Shown here in pieces: positions 36,201 through 45,292 of a DNA stretch of 64,000 nucleotides (the first letter of the stretch is position 1; every line of letters begins with the position of its first letter). Source of the stretch: Actinomadura syzygii. GTDB taxonomy: Bacteria > Actinomycetota > Actinomycetes > Streptosporangiales > Streptosporangiaceae. Made by a program: the position numbers and the translations under genes. Under the pieces are notes generated by a model. The model worked only from the letters and a program-made list of their open reading frames with translations, did no database searches and was not told the DNA's origin. Location: contig NZ_VSFF01000006.1 of the NCBI RefSeq assembly GCF_008085905.1, positions 62,001 to 126,000 of the forward strand, given 5' to 3'.

Positions 36201-36577
36201 TCTGGGAGCGTGAAGGGTTCGAGCGGTTCCTCGCCGAGACCCTGGAAATCAGCGTCCCGTATATGTCTCACGCCACCGACGACCCCGCGCACACTCTCAG
36301 TCAGGCGATGCTGTGGTTGCGGCCGGAATTGAAGGCATACGTCAATCATGCACAGGACCTTCTGGTCCCCGTCCTGAACCGAACCGCCCCCGCCTCTCCG
36401 GGCGTCCTGGCCATTGCGGGGGCGGCCCTGATGGCGGCGATCGCCCATCTCGGTACTTCGGACGAACAGATCGAAGCGCTCCCTCGCCTCAGCTCCGTCT
36501 TGGGCACCGTCATCACCCTCTACACACGAGAATCCGGTGCCCCTACCAATGAAGCCCTTCTCCTGGTCCGCAACTGA
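33284..36577 (+). CDS. NACHT-domain NTPase with membrane anchor and FGE-like segment
   Basis: 1097 residues. Two hydrophobic segments near the N-terminus (IALGVAAAAAVVVGGVA and WAYLAFGFTVLASVFTV) suggest membrane anchoring. The NACHT domain has Walker A GASGSGKTTL (150-159), Walker B LVLLDGLDEIAD (about 230-241), ITSRPHGY and a winged helix ending GEHGTYGFAHLTLQEYLA. Around 610-690, DDAMRFVSWLN and YRLPTSAELAHP resemble the formylglycine-generating-enzyme/sulfatase-modifying fold, in degenerate form. The C-terminal 350 residues are helical, probably sensor repeats. Bacterial NACHT proteins are antiphage or programmed-death NTPases. The gene stands alone after a terminator. Partner and trigger unknown. 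Confidence 0.87.
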   Translation: MRRAQAIALGVAAAAAVVVGGVATNQVLDDGRLSWNWAYLAFGFTVLASVFTVHASQSAGSDATAPLGGKRSVYLRQLRASVLDMETIGIVTQSEFVLRMRQVYVQLSLRHRPVQGGSNPGVGLTAQELAVERPLRSFLNGQSRVLAVIGASGSGKTTLARYTALAMCSWQGLSWRRGQLPVLLYLRDHVNMILDEVPPGLAKVATSVGWLDGKISAGWLEKRLDKGRCLVLLDGLDEIADERDRRRTVVWIRRQIERFPAVTFVITSRPHGYLPSPIPNADVLQIQRFDSEQISEFLHHWYYATECRARGRSGKEVSAMASRQADDLLEKLRSTPAVYELAANPLLLTMIANVHRYRSALPRSRAALYAEMCDVLIHRRQEAKYLTDATGLDGPKKERVIRHLALHMMRRQARDISIADAQEAIRHPLRQVTGGTDLTPELFLSEVRKSGLLMGEHGTYGFAHLTLQEYLASAHIRHQPSRHLQFLTEGVDDPWWRETTLLWAAASDATPVIDACLASGTLHALTLAFDCAEEALEVSHGARARLNDLLTTSPETHRGERQKIIAAVIASRNLREVVWLGTTAVSAQPVSQDLYNLFALQERAIGRHTPPLNNATSLLADDAMRFVSWLNTLFEDGTAYRLPTSAELAHPEGPLLSAMSRYTVWTTSNGHPALYRPPGVAWPYTPSRNQLAVFPAAIIEHIRPLLYLGRIASTRPEPRYLLAHMRVQACDDPHQEETSAAQSRAYDLTRTLDLAIMLAADLKAASPEYLGMGLSMAIAMAHALALDLACFTREIDFDNDGSFIRELSRPDTLHLAHKRIRDLGTRLSAPRGSEIRRDIARQYAASYGRGHEGVWVMSEALEIGSHGARDLAPTPLFARNDALVGAVEYARAIAPRLAYTKPHADDISRTKTLRRAAVMSSDIARALTRDVARDVARRITTDLGTRYREILTATLMACKGLLRWESFPQYAEIWEREGFERFLAETLEISVPYMSHATDDPAHTLSQAMLWLRPELKAYVNHAQDLLVPVLNRTAPASPGVLAIAGAALMAAIAHLGTSDEQIEALPRLSSVLGTVITLYTRESGAPTNEALLLVRN

Positions 36578-36678
36578 AATCCATGACCACTTACCACCGC
36601 AAAATCGCCTAGGTACTGTCTCCTTAGGCAGCATCGTCGGTGGCGCGGTGCCACCACCTCGCACCCGGAGGAGACCGG

Positions 36679-37141
36679 ATGCCGGCAGATCCGTCCAGCT
36701 CACCCGCGCTACGCGCGTCCGACGCGGACCGCGACCAGGTCATCGAACGCCTGCGCACCGCCGTGGCCGACGGCCGTCTCGACCCGGTCGAGTTCGACGA
36801 ACGCCTCGACGCGGCCCTGACCGCCCGCACCCTCGACGCGCTTGACCCCGCTCACCACCGACCTGACCCACGGTGCACTCGCACTCCCGTTCAACGGGAA
36901 ACCAGCCGAGCTGGTCACCATCAAGGCACGGCACGGTACGCCGCGAAGGCCGCTGGACACTCCCGCACCGACTGGCCGTCCGTACCGCATGGTGCGACGT
37001 CATGCTCGACCTGACCGACGCCGTACGCACCGCACCCGACCTGTTCATCGAACTACGGGTCAACGGCGGCAACGTGGAGCTGGTCCTCGCGCCGGGCATG
37101 GTGGTCGACGCGAACGAACTGAAGCCCACCGGGTTTGGTGA
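36679..37141 (+). pseudogene. Frameshifted DUF1707 (SHOCT-like) protein
   Basis: An ATG with CCGGAGGAG begins MPADPSSSPALRASDADRDQ and VIERLRTAVADGRLDPVEFD, the DUF1707 domain. The coding sense then jumps to LTTDLTHGALALPFNGKPAE in a second frame and to EGRWTLPHRLAVRTAWCD and VELVLAPGMVVDANELK in a third. Two frameshifts are therefore needed, and the C-terminal end is replaced by IS-like sequence. Confidence 0.75.
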
Positions 37142-37219
37142 CGTCCGTGATGTGCCCCGGTTTTGGTGGTGTTGGGTTGCTGGAATCCTCGTCCTGTTGA
37201 TCACGAGGAGAGGCAGCGG

Positions 37220-37560
37220 ATGCCCCGTAGTTATCCCCCCGAGTTCCGCCACAGGGTGTTGGAGCTGGTGAAGTCCGGTCGGCCGGTCAGGCAGGTCGCG
37301 GCCGAGCTGGACATGCCCAGCCAGACCATCTACGTCTGGCTGCGCGAAGACCGCGCATCAACGCCGGTCTGGAGCCCGGCCTGACCTCGTCCGACCACGC
37401 GGAACTGGTCGCGGCTCGCCGCCGCATCGCCGAGTTGGAGACCGAGCTGACCATCACCCGCCGGGCGATCGAGCTGCTGAGAGAGGCGGTGCCCCCAAAG
37501 GAGGTTCGAGGCCATCGAGGTGATGGCCTTGTGGATCGCTGCCGAGGGGCGCCCAGCGAA
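37220..37560 (+). pseudogene. IS3-family orfA/orfB fragment
   Basis: ATG then PRSYPPEFRHRVLELVKSG and RQVAAELDMPSQTIYVWLRE (orfA HTH), a frameshift, AELVAARRRIAELETELTIT and RRAIELLREAVPPK, then RFEAIEVMA of the orfB start in another frame, after which homology stops. Related to the fragment at 16862-17118. It interrupts the DUF1707 relic. Confidence 0.8.
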
Positions 37561-37912
37561 GCGCACCGCCAAAAGAGCTGCGCCCTTGAGAGGCCCTCAC
37601 GGGCGGCAGTCTGCAGCACAACCGACTTCACCCTGGACGCACCGATAGCGCGCCGGTGACGGTGATGTGGTGTGGGGTTATTGGGCGTGTCGGACCGCCG
37701 ACACCAAACCTCCGTGCACCGTGATCGTTAATGGGCGAGGCGCTCGGTCGTGGCGAGTGGCAGGGATCGGCGCGGGACGACACGCGAAGCGGGATCGCTG
37801 GAGACGGGGGCGACGTGTTCTGACCATGACCGAGCGCTATGCGTCCCGCGGGACGCTTGTTCTCCGGATGGCCGAGGCGGCAGGCTGTGAGCCGAGGAGA
37901 AGGGGGCCTGCG

Positions 37913-39283
37913 ATGGAGCGAGCCGACGCGATGGTGCTGTTCGGGATCACCGGGAATCTGGCGTACAAGATGCTGCTGCCGGCGTTGTACCAGCTGACGG
38001 CGGACGGGGTGCTGGACCAGCCGATCGTGGGGGTCGCCAAGACCGACCTCGACCTGGCCGGGCTGCGAAGCCGGGCCCGTGAGGCCTGCAAGGCCAAACA
38101 CGACAAGGTGGACGACGCGGCGTTCGAGAAGTTCGCCGGGAACCTCCGGCTCGTCGCGGGCGACTACACCGACGGCGCCACCTTCGACGCGATCCGCGGC
38201 GAGGTCGGCGACGCGGGATTCCTCACCCACTATCTCGCGGTTCCTCCTTCGCTGTTCGCGACGGTCGCCGCGGGCCTGGCCAAGGTCGGCCTGAACAAGA
38301 ACGCCCGCATGGTCGTCGAAAAGCCGTTCGGCAACGACCTGGAGTCGGCGCGGGCGTTGAACGCCGAGTTGCTGAAGTTCTTCGACGAGGACCATCTCAG
38401 GCGCGTCGACCACTTCCTCGGCAAGGAGCCGATCGAGGACCTGCTGATGTTCCGGTTCGAGAACATGCTCCTGGAGCCGATCTGGAACCGTCACTACGTC
38501 GACAACGTGCAGATCACGATGGCCGAGGACTTCGACGTCGCCGACCGTGGCTCGTTCTACGACGCCAACGGCACGATCCGCGATGTCGTCCAGAACCACC
38601 TTCTGCAGATCCTCGCGCTCCTGGCCATGGATACGCCGCCGTCGACCGACGCACGCGCCTTCATCGATGAGAAGTGGCGGGTGCTGCGCGCCGTCGAGGC
38701 CGTTGCGCCCGGTGATGTCGTCCGCGGCCAGTACGACGGCTACCTCGCCACCGAAGGCGTCCGTGAGGGTTCGACCACCGAGACCTACGCTGCGCTGCGC
38801 CTGCGCATCAACAACTGGCGCTGGGCCGACGTCCCGTTCTACATCCGCTCCGGTAAGGCACTGGGCACCACCGACCTGGAAGTGGTCGCACAACTCCGCA
38901 CCCCGCCCATCGGCTTCTTCGACGGCGCCCCAGAGCCCAATCTGATCCGCTTCCGCATCCAGCCCGATGCGGGGGTCACCTTCGACCTGCTCGCCAAGGT
39001 CCCCGGGCGCGACAGCACTCGGCGAGTCCCGCTCAGCGTGGACTTCACCAAGGTCCTGGGCCCGATGGAAGCGGCCTACCAGCGCATCCTCACCGACGCG
39101 ATGACCGGCGACCCCCGCCGCTTCGTCCGCTTCGACCTGGCCGAAGAATCCTGGCGCATCATCCAGTCCGTCCTCGACCTCCCCAGCCAGCCCCTCCCCT
39201 ACGCCAAAGGAACCTGGGGGCCGGACGAAGCCACCACCTTCGTTCCCGGCGGCTGGCACGAAATCTCCACCACCTTCGACTGA
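37913..39283 (+). CDS. zwf: Glucose-6-phosphate dehydrogenase
   Basis: 456 residues from an ATG with GAGGAGAAGGGGG upstream (the open frame extends further but without homology). NADP-binding [19 protein letters not shown], substrate/catalytic motif [15 protein letters not shown] with the general-base His further on, [11 protein letters not shown], and the C-terminal dimer part with YIRSGKAL. It catalyses glucose 6-phosphate to 6-phosphogluconolactone, the NADPH-forming entry of the pentose phosphate pathway. The fingerprint GxxGxLA is normal; the Tyr-Lys-Met after it replaces the more common KKL. It is not clustered with pgl, opcA, tal or tkt, so it may be an accessory isozyme. Confidence 0.93.
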   Translation: MERADAMVLFGITGNLAYKMLLPALYQLTADGVLDQPIVGVAKTDLDLAGLRSRAREACKAKHDKVDDAAFEKFAGNLRLVAGDYTDGATFDAIRGEVGDAGFLTHYLAVPPSLFATVAAGLAKVGLNKNARMVVEKPFGNDLESARALNAELLKFFDEDHLRRVDHFLGKEPIEDLLMFRFENMLLEPIWNRHYVDNVQITMAEDFDVADRGSFYDANGTIRDVVQNHLLQILALLAMDTPPSTDARAFIDEKWRVLRAVEAVAPGDVVRGQYDGYLATEGVREGSTTETYAALRLRINNWRWADVPFYIRSGKALGTTDLEVVAQLRTPPIGFFDGAPEPNLIRFRIQPDAGVTFDLLAKVPGRDSTRRVPLSVDFTKVLGPMEAAYQRILTDAMTGDPRRFVRFDLAEESWRIIQSVLDLPSQPLPYAKGTWGPDEATTFVPGGWHEISTTFD

Positions 39284-39655
39284 TGCGCACGGGCCTGGAT
39301 ATGGGCCCGAGGGTGGCGACAACGACGATGCAGAGAAGCCGCAAGACCGCCTCCCTCACCCGCGCCCAGTCAAACGCCGTGCCACGGCACCCAGACCAGC
39401 CAAGCGGCGCCCGGATGACACACCACACTCATTTCGTCATCACCGGCATGCCACAGTAAAGACAGATATGGTCACTGGTGGCCGAGGCCAGAAGAAGCTG
39501 CCACATTCTTGGACGCTTTTGTTGTGCCGTTGACCCGACATGGGGTGAATGGTCACGGGGAAGTGCGTTTGTCGGCACGACTCCTTTACAGTCTGGAAGG
39601 GCCGATGCCCCGGTCCCACTACGATCGTGGCGTGGCACTGCTGTAGGAGGTTTCC
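39284..39655. other. No gene recognised
   Basis: About 370 bp between zwf and the YccF gene with only short frames on either strand. The promoter of the YccF gene should be near the right end. No repeat or RNA was seen. Confidence 0.4.
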
Positions 39656-40045
39656 GTGCGAACGCTGATGAACGTTCTGTGGTTGGTGCTGGCCGGATTC
39701 TGGATGGCCCTGGGATATGTGCTCGCCGGGGTGATCTGCTGCATCCTCATCATCACCATCCCGTTCGGGATCGCGTCCTTCCGGATCGCCGGATACGCGC
39801 TCTGGCCGTTTGGACGGACGGTCGTGCCCAGACGGGACGCGGGCGCCGCCTCCGTCCTGGGCAACGTCATCTGGATCATCGTCGCCGGATGGTGGCTGGC
39901 TCTCGGGCACCTGACCACCGGGGTGCTGCTCTGCATCTCGATCATCGGCATCCCGTTCGGCATCGCCAACTTCAAGCTGATCCCGATCTCGCTGACACCG
40001 CTCGGCCACCAGATCGTCCCCACCGGCGACCGCACGTCCTTCTGA
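39656..40045 (+). CDS. YccF-domain membrane protein
   Basis: 129 residues from a GTG with GTAGGAGG upstream. Two copies of the YccF domain: NVLWLVLAGFWMALGYVLAG with IITIPFGIASFRIAGYALWP, and NVIWIIVAGWWLALGHLTTG with IIGIPFGIANFKLIPISLTP. Each repeat holds two hydrophobic segments around the conserved IPFGIA. The family has no established function. No neighbour in the same unit. Confidence 0.9.
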   Translation: MRTLMNVLWLVLAGFWMALGYVLAGVICCILIITIPFGIASFRIAGYALWPFGRTVVPRRDAGAASVLGNVIWIIVAGWWLALGHLTTGVLLCISIIGIPFGIANFKLIPISLTPLGHQIVPTGDRTSF

Positions 40046-40764
40046 CCACCGCTCGCGCGCGTCCTCCACCGGTCGGCGCTCGGCTGACGGGCGGCTTGAA
40101 GAACGCTTCGTTCGCCTTCATCATCGAGCTGGAGCGCACACAGGTGATCGCCTCCGACGCGGTCACGCACCTTCGGTTCCGCGTCGTGAAGTAGCGGCCC
40201 AGGCACGGAGAAACGCCAAGCAGGGTCCAACGACCGCAGCGTCCGCCGTTCGGCCTTACCCTCCCCGCCGCCGCTCAGAACTTGCACCGATGCGGTCTCT
40301 GCCCGAAACGGGCAGCGTCGTGACCGGGGCGGCGGTGGCGGAGAACCCAGGCCGGTGGACGTCGAATTCTCGGACAGGACGGCTTGAAGCAGTCCCCGGA
40401 ACGGCGACGTCGATCACCAATACCCGGTCCCGCACCGGGTCGTTGTCCTGCCCTCGCCCACCCACCGCCTGGACCGCGGCCCGGAACGCTGGCCAATAAA
40501 GCCCACCCACGGCCCGCTTCGCGTTGACGCCGATCAGACGCGCGTCACACAGCGGACGAGTTATGACCGTGAGCAGCACCATGAGCTAGGCGAAACCCGG
40601 GCCGTAAGGTCGTCCGCCCGAGCGCGACCGCCCGCTGTCTTAGGTGTACGCGACCTCAGGCGCTGCGCTTTCTGAGAAACACGTCCTTGCAGGACACCCG
40701 GAGCAATGCGACCGACGGCGCGAGCAGCGAGGCGGCGGGGCGCGCGGCCGGGGACACCCGTGAG
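40046..40764. other. No gene recognised
   Basis: About 720 bp with several short ORFs, none with family resemblance. A frame ending at 40194 (FAFIIELERTQVIASDAVTH) and a minus frame 40256-40582 look protein-like in parts but cannot be assigned; they may be remnants. Confidence 0.35.
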
Positions 40765-41148
40765 TCAGGCCTTGGTGCGCTGCTGCTTGAGGCGGAGTTC
40801 CTCCTTGCGGACTTCGGCTTGGACGGCCTGCTCGCGTTCCAGCCAGTCGGGCCTTTCGGCCTTCAGGTTCTCGATCTCGGCTGTTGTGAGGGGGCCCGTG
40901 ATGCCGGCGCGGGCCAGGCCTGAGATGGAAACGCGGAGCCTGGCGGCGACGACCTGGCGGGGATGGGGGCCCTCACGGCGCAGGTTGGCCAGCCATGAGG
41001 GAGGGTCGGCTTGGAGCGCGTTCAATTCGTCCCGGGAGACAGGACCTTCCTGGAACTCGGCGGGTGCTGCCGACAGCAGGATCCCCAGCTTCTTGGCCGC
41101 GGTCGCGGACTTCATGGTCTGCGGGGTCTTTGCTTTGGACGTGCCCAT
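40765..41148 (-). CDS. DUF5997 family protein
   Basis: 127 residues: KTPQTMKSATAAKKLGILLS, then FQEGPVSRDELNALQADPPS and GITGPLTTAEIENLKAERPD. This is the small actinobacterial family DUF5997, usually divergent from a LysR-like substrate-binding protein exactly as here (54 bp between starts). The repeated pattern PxSRDELxxLxxxxPxWL / PLTTAEIxxLxxxxPxWL suggests two similar helical modules. Function unknown. Confidence 0.85.
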   Translation of the reverse strand: MGTSKAKTPQTMKSATAAKKLGILLSAAPAEFQEGPVSRDELNALQADPPSWLANLRREGPHPRQVVAARLRVSISGLARAGITGPLTTAEIENLKAERPDWLEREQAVQAEVRKEELRLKQQRTKA

Positions 41149-41202
41149 GCCTCAAGGGTAGCCAGCGGGAGGGAACTGTCTGGACGTGACTAGGCTGGTC
41201 GA

Positions 41203-41886
41203 GTGACCGATGGTGAGTTCCGGCTGGCCTACGTGCCGGGCGTGACGCCCGGGAAGTGGGCCGGGGTGTGGGCCGAGCGGGTCCGGGAAGTGCCGCTTCG
41301 CCTGCTGCAGATCCCGGCGACCGAGGTCGTCCCCCTGCTGCGGAACGGTGGCGTGGACGCGGCGTTCGTACGCCTGCCGGTCGACCGCGAGGCCCTCCAT
41401 GTGATCCCGCTGTACCTGGAGACGACCGTGGTCGTGGTGCCAAAGGATCACGCGGTGGCCGCAGCGGAGGAGGTCGAGCTCGCCGACCTCGCCGACGAGG
41501 ACGTGTTCGAGCCACTCGACGAGGTCTTGACCTGGGACGACCGTCCCGGGAAACCCGCCTTCACCCGCCCTGAGAGCACCGCCGGCGCGATCGAGTTGGT
41601 GGCGTCGGGAGCCGGTGTCCTGCTGCTCCCGCAGTCTCTGGCCCGCCTCCACCACCGCAAGGACCTCACCTACCGAACCGTGACCGACGCTCCTCAGTCC
41701 CAGATCGGCCTGGCCTGGCTCGAGGCCGTGACGACCGACCTCATGGAGGAACTGATCGGCATCGTCCGCGGCCGCACCCCCAACAGCTCCCGTGGCCGCA
41801 ATCCCCAGCAACAGCCCACCCGTAAAAAGCCACCGAAACAGCGCCCCGCCTCCAAACACCGGCCTCAGAAGCGCCGCCGGAGATAA
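41203..41886 (+). CDS. LysR-type substrate-binding-domain protein without HTH
   Basis: 227 residues from a GTG. The sequence covers only the periplasmic-binding-like effector domain of LysR regulators (FRLAYVPGVTPGKWAGVWAE, then PLRLLQIPATEVVPLLRNGG, DAAFVRLPVD and GVLLLPQSLARLHHRKDL). No N-terminal wHTH exists, and the C-terminus is a Lys/Arg/Gln-rich tail (KKPPKQRPASKHRPQKRRRR) that may bind nucleic acid. It pairs with the divergent DUF5997 gene. It may act as a sensor protein or have a different role from true LysR regulators. Confidence 0.85.
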   Translation: MTDGEFRLAYVPGVTPGKWAGVWAERVREVPLRLLQIPATEVVPLLRNGGVDAAFVRLPVDREALHVIPLYLETTVVVVPKDHAVAAAEEVELADLADEDVFEPLDEVLTWDDRPGKPAFTRPESTAGAIELVASGAGVLLLPQSLARLHHRKDLTYRTVTDAPQSQIGLAWLEAVTTDLMEELIGIVRGRTPNSSRGRNPQQQPTRKKPPKQRPASKHRPQKRRRR

Positions 41887-42000
41887 CGAGAGTCGCACTC
41901 ACCGACAACACCCCGCGACCCTCACCATATGACGATAGGCACGACTAAGCCGGTCGGGGCTGAGGGGATCACCGCAGGGGCGGGTGAAGGCGGACACTCT

Positions 42001-43464
42001 TTATTTATGTGCTCCTGAGCTGGTGAGGAGGCCAAGTGCGTAGGCTGCTGCCCTGATGTTTTGGCCGAAAATCTGCTGATTGATGTTGGTTGTGCGGTCG
42101 CAGGGGGTGTGTTGGCAGGGGTCGTAGGGCTTTCCTGGCTCGCCGCCGAACAGGTCTGCCTCGTGAGCGGTTTTGTCGCCCTCTGAGCCGGAGAACAGAC
42201 CGGCTACCGGGATTGACTGATCGAAGAACGAGACCCAGTCGGCTTGCCTTGAGCCGTTCAGGTCCAGCGGTATGGCTGGCTTTCCGGAGCGAGTTAGTCC
42301 TCGCTTGAGCGCTGTCTGGAGTTCTGCCGAACCCGGTGCGCCCACTGGGCCGCCGCTGTGATCCTCGTCAGTTGGGTCGAGGTAGCCGCGAATGTAGTTC
42401 GGGGACCCCAGTTTGGAAAGGTCGATGTAGCCGCTGATCTTTGCCTTCTGTTCAGCGGGTATTGTCTTGAGGTAGCTCTCGGAGCCGATCTGGCCCCACT
42501 CCTCTGCCGACCACCAAGCGAACCTGACTTTTTCAGACGGCGGGTTGTGGGATCTCGCCATTGCGAGTGCGAGTTCCAAGGTCCCGGCTGCGCCTGAGCC
42601 GTTGTCGTTGATTCCTGGACCTTCTGGGACGGAATCCAGGTGGGCTCCCACCATGAGCACGTGTGACGGATCCCCAGCGCGGGTCTCCGCGATCAGGTTG
42701 CTGGTCGTGCGATTTTCTACGAGTTGTCTGAGGAAAAGACGGATCTGTAGTGTGCCCTCGCCTGCACGACGTGCGAGTTCCTCACCTTGAGCCGCTGTCA
42801 TTGCACCGGAAGGGATGAGGCCATCTTCCGGGGTGGCTAGTGAGGCGTACAGAAGGCCGGGCTGGTCGTTGTAGAAGAGCACGGCCGATGCTCCTGCTCC
42901 GGCAGCGATCTTCTGCTTGTCGGTGAATCTGCAGCCGCCTCGCCTGACGAGCGCTATCGCGCCTTTGATGGGCAGGTTCGAGTAGTCGCTGGGGGCGCAG
43001 CCGGGTGCCCCGTTCACTGGTACCGGGACGACTGTCCCTTCAAGACCTTCGGTTGGTGTGGAGGGCGTGAAGTTGATGGTCTTGATCTTTACTTCTTCGC
43101 CAGTGCCCGGGTACTGATATCTAGCGTCGAGATCCTGTGTGAACAGGAAGCTGAAGCTCTGCTCCTGTACCTCGTAGCCGGCGTTCCTGAGTTGCTTGCG
43201 CACGTACGCTTGACTCAGCTCGAATCCGCGCGTACCCGGTGCCCGGCTGCCTCCCCCTCGGTCGGCAGCGGCTTCAAGTGCGGCGAGGTGGTTCTGGGCT
43301 CTCCTGAAATTGACCATGCCCGCGAGATGTTCAGCCTGCGCGTCGCCCCGAAGAGGCTGCTCTCGGGCGGCTGATGTGCCGATCACGCTGGTCACGGTCA
43401 TGAGCACCGCAGTCGCTAGGGTCCCGGCGCGGTGGACGTACCTCTTGAAGGTTCCAGAACTCAT
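42001..43464 (-). CDS. Secreted M28-family aminopeptidase with PA domain
   Basis: 487 residues from the ATG giving MSSGTFKRYVHR; a Sec signal peptide follows (TLATAVLMTVTSVIGTSAA). A PA domain (GAIALVRRGGCRFTDKQKIA) is inserted before the zinc peptidase. Ligands seen: His and Asp in GAHLDSVPEGPGINDNGSGA, Glu-Glu in WWSAEEWGQIGS, and the final His in YDPCQHTPCD. The usual Asp of the (N)xDM(I/V)GSPN motif is not in place: the text is DLSKLGSPNY, so one zinc site may be altered. Likely an exported aminopeptidase of the Streptomyces griseus type. Confidence 0.87.
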   Translation of the reverse strand: MSSGTFKRYVHRAGTLATAVLMTVTSVIGTSAAREQPLRGDAQAEHLAGMVNFRRAQNHLAALEAAADRGGGSRAPGTRGFELSQAYVRKQLRNAGYEVQEQSFSFLFTQDLDARYQYPGTGEEVKIKTINFTPSTPTEGLEGTVVPVPVNGAPGCAPSDYSNLPIKGAIALVRRGGCRFTDKQKIAAGAGASAVLFYNDQPGLLYASLATPEDGLIPSGAMTAAQGEELARRAGEGTLQIRLFLRQLVENRTTSNLIAETRAGDPSHVLMVGAHLDSVPEGPGINDNGSGAAGTLELALAMARSHNPPSEKVRFAWWSAEEWGQIGSESYLKTIPAEQKAKISGYIDLSKLGSPNYIRGYLDPTDEDHSGGPVGAPGSAELQTALKRGLTRSGKPAIPLDLNGSRQADWVSFFDQSIPVAGLFSGSEGDKTAHEADLFGGEPGKPYDPCQHTPCDRTTNINQQIFGQNIRAAAYALGLLTSSGAHK

Positions 43465-43556
43465 GCAACTGCCTGCCTTTGGAGAAGGAGCCAGAACTCC
43501 GGTCTGGTGAAGTCGCGCACGGGTCACCAGACCGGAGGTGGGATCGTCGTTGGCGG

Positions 43557-44384
43557 TCACCCAGGAATGGACGGCATGAACACCTGGGTCATGACGATGG
43601 TCTGGCACGCCGCGAGAGTGGCGATCACCGGTGAGTTCGGTGCGACCTCGGAGGCCATGTCTCCCGGACGGGTCAGTGATGACAGGTCGTAGAAGTCGGT
43701 CGGCCCCTCGGTCTTGAAGTGGGAGCCGATGGGCGGCCATTGCTTGACGTCCTCAGCCGTCATGACCATGGGCTTGGCGTTGATCAGCGGCCTGTCGAAG
43801 GCCGTGAGGATGAGGTACTGGTGGAAGGTCGCCCTGCCCGGCAGCAGCTTGCCGATGCCTCCCGTGCCGTGGCCGACCAGTTCTCCCCAGCTGTTCTTGT
43901 AGGGGTTCTGCTCGATGAGAACCTTGGGGTTCTCCCACTGGAAGTGGGTGAGGATGCGGGTGAGGCCGACCCGCGGCTTGCCGTTCTTGGTCGCGAGAAT
44001 CTGCCGCTCGGTGGTGACCCCGCTGAGCCCCTGGATTCCCGCGCAGGCGATGACCACGGGGTCGTCGGGCCCCTTCGGGGCCTCCACGACCGCGGGCTTG
44101 GTGAAAAGGAGCTTGCCTTCCTCGCTGAGTTCGAAGTCGCCGAAGGCGAGCATCGTGGCGAAATGCTTGCTGCCCGGGATGGCAGCCGTGTCGGCCCGCT
44201 TCTCCGCGGCCGCGACCGGATCCGCCGCCACCGCCGGCAGCACGGCCGCGGCCGCGGCCACCGCACCGGCGGCGGCGGTGCCCGTGACGAACGTGCGACG
44301 TTTGATGCCGTCTCCGTCCGGGCTCTCCCCGGTGTCCGGCGTCTCCTCGGACGGGTCGAGGCCCTCATGTGGATCGGCGACCAT
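43557..44384 (-). CDS. Tat-exported protein of unknown function
   Basis: 275 residues. The N-terminus has an acidic stretch, then a twin-arginine signal IKRRTFVTGTAAAGAVAAAA. The mature part has an orderly alpha/beta sequence (FATMLAFGDFELSEEGKLLF, VGLTRILTHFQWENPKVLI, GKLLPGRATFHQYLILTAFD) without Cys; no family recognised. Tat export implies folding in the cytoplasm. The 92-bp gap to the peptidase and the same orientation could mean a joint exported function. Confidence 0.75.
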   Translation of the reverse strand: MVADPHEGLDPSEETPDTGESPDGDGIKRRTFVTGTAAAGAVAAAAAVLPAVAADPVAAAEKRADTAAIPGSKHFATMLAFGDFELSEEGKLLFTKPAVVEAPKGPDDPVVIACAGIQGLSGVTTERQILATKNGKPRVGLTRILTHFQWENPKVLIEQNPYKNSWGELVGHGTGGIGKLLPGRATFHQYLILTAFDRPLINAKPMVMTAEDVKQWPPIGSHFKTEGPTDFYDLSSLTRPGDMASEVAPNSPVIATLAACQTIVMTQVFMPSIPG

Positions 44385-44555
44385 CGTGAACCCCCTTCAT
44401 CTTTCTGTAGATGACTTCTGTTATTGATAGTCACTTTTCCCTTAGTTCGGCAAGAGCAGAGCCATGTACGCACGGTGATCTAGCTACATTGGCCGACAGT
44501 ATGTTCGAGGATGTAGCAACTACTAGCAACAAGTGAAGTGATCGGATAGGTCACC

Positions 44556-45179
44556 TCACTGCCGAGCCTCCGAAGGGCCGGGGCGCCGAGACGCGAAGGT
44601 CATCGTGAGCCGGACGATCTGACCGCCACCCACCTCAAGCACCATGTCGCCTCCCTGCTCATGCGGGACGGAGTCCCACGCGTAGGCGGCGACGAGCATG
44701 CCCTCCACGAACCTCGTTCCCACGATGTGCACGGGGACCTCGGGAGGATGCTGGTCATAGGCGTCCCTGATGCCGTCCCGCCCCTCGTAGGGTCCGCCCT
44801 GGAGACCAACGAAGGTGACCACTGCTCCGTCAGCGAAAAGGTCGAGCAGCGGTCCCCAGTCGCGGGTTTGGATCCCGTGATTCAGGTACGCAACATGCAG
44901 GTCAAGCAGCTCGTAGGGCGATCTCGTCCCCTGTCCCCGCGACGCGTCATCTAACGGTGGCCGACCGTTGTAGCCGAGATCCTCCAGGGCTGGAAGCGGA
45001 GGGAGTTGTCCAGAAATCTTGACCCCGGAGGTCGAATTGCCGAGCAGTGTTCTGGGCGCCGCTTCCTGCGGGGGCGTCATGGGCAGGGCTCCCGCCTCTG
45101 CCTCAGCCGCGCTCGTCGAGTCGCGCGGGCCTCGGAGGGGCCGAACGAGCGAACGCATGAACTCCGGGACACGTGCCAT
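44556..45179 (-). CDS. SnoaL/NTF2-like protein
   Basis: 207 residues from the ATG with GGGAGG upstream (an earlier ATG at 45242 lies upstream of the promoter's -35). The first 90 residues are disordered-looking; the rest is an NTF2-like fold: LLDLHVAYLNHGIQTRDWGP, then ADGAVVTFVGLQGGPYEGRD and VEGMLVAAYAWDSVP. Members include polyketide cyclases, isomerases and accessory proteins. It is divergent from the HxlR regulator and has a strong predicted promoter between, so it is likely that regulator's target. Confidence 0.8.
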   Translation of the reverse strand: MARVPEFMRSLVRPLRGPRDSTSAAEAEAGALPMTPPQEAAPRTLLGNSTSGVKISGQLPPLPALEDLGYNGRPPLDDASRGQGTRSPYELLDLHVAYLNHGIQTRDWGPLLDLFADGAVVTFVGLQGGPYEGRDGIRDAYDQHPPEVPVHIVGTRFVEGMLVAAYAWDSVPHEQGGDMVLEVGGGQIVRLTMTFASRRPGPSEARQ

Positions 45180-45204
45180 GAGAGCCTCCCTGCGACTCTC
45201 CAGA

Positions 45205-45233
45205 TAGCTATGCCTCTCTGAAGTGACTGTCAA
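45205..45233 (-). promoter_or_regulatory. Strong sigma-70-type promoter of the SnoaL-like gene
   Basis: On the minus strand TTGACA (45233-45228), a 17-bp spacer and TAGCTA (45210-45205) form a near-ideal vegetative promoter, placing a transcription start about 20 bp before the ATG at 45179. Overlap of the -35 region with the divergent HxlR upstream region suggests regulation by that protein. Confidence 0.65.
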
Positions 45234-45292
45234 GGAGTGCACGAGAAGTCGGCTACGTTACTGCTGTCCCGTGTAGCGATCGTCGTCCTGGG

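Noticed and set aside
40256..40582. 108-residue minus-strand ORF
   Set aside because: Parts look protein-like, but there is no ribosome-binding site or recognised family.
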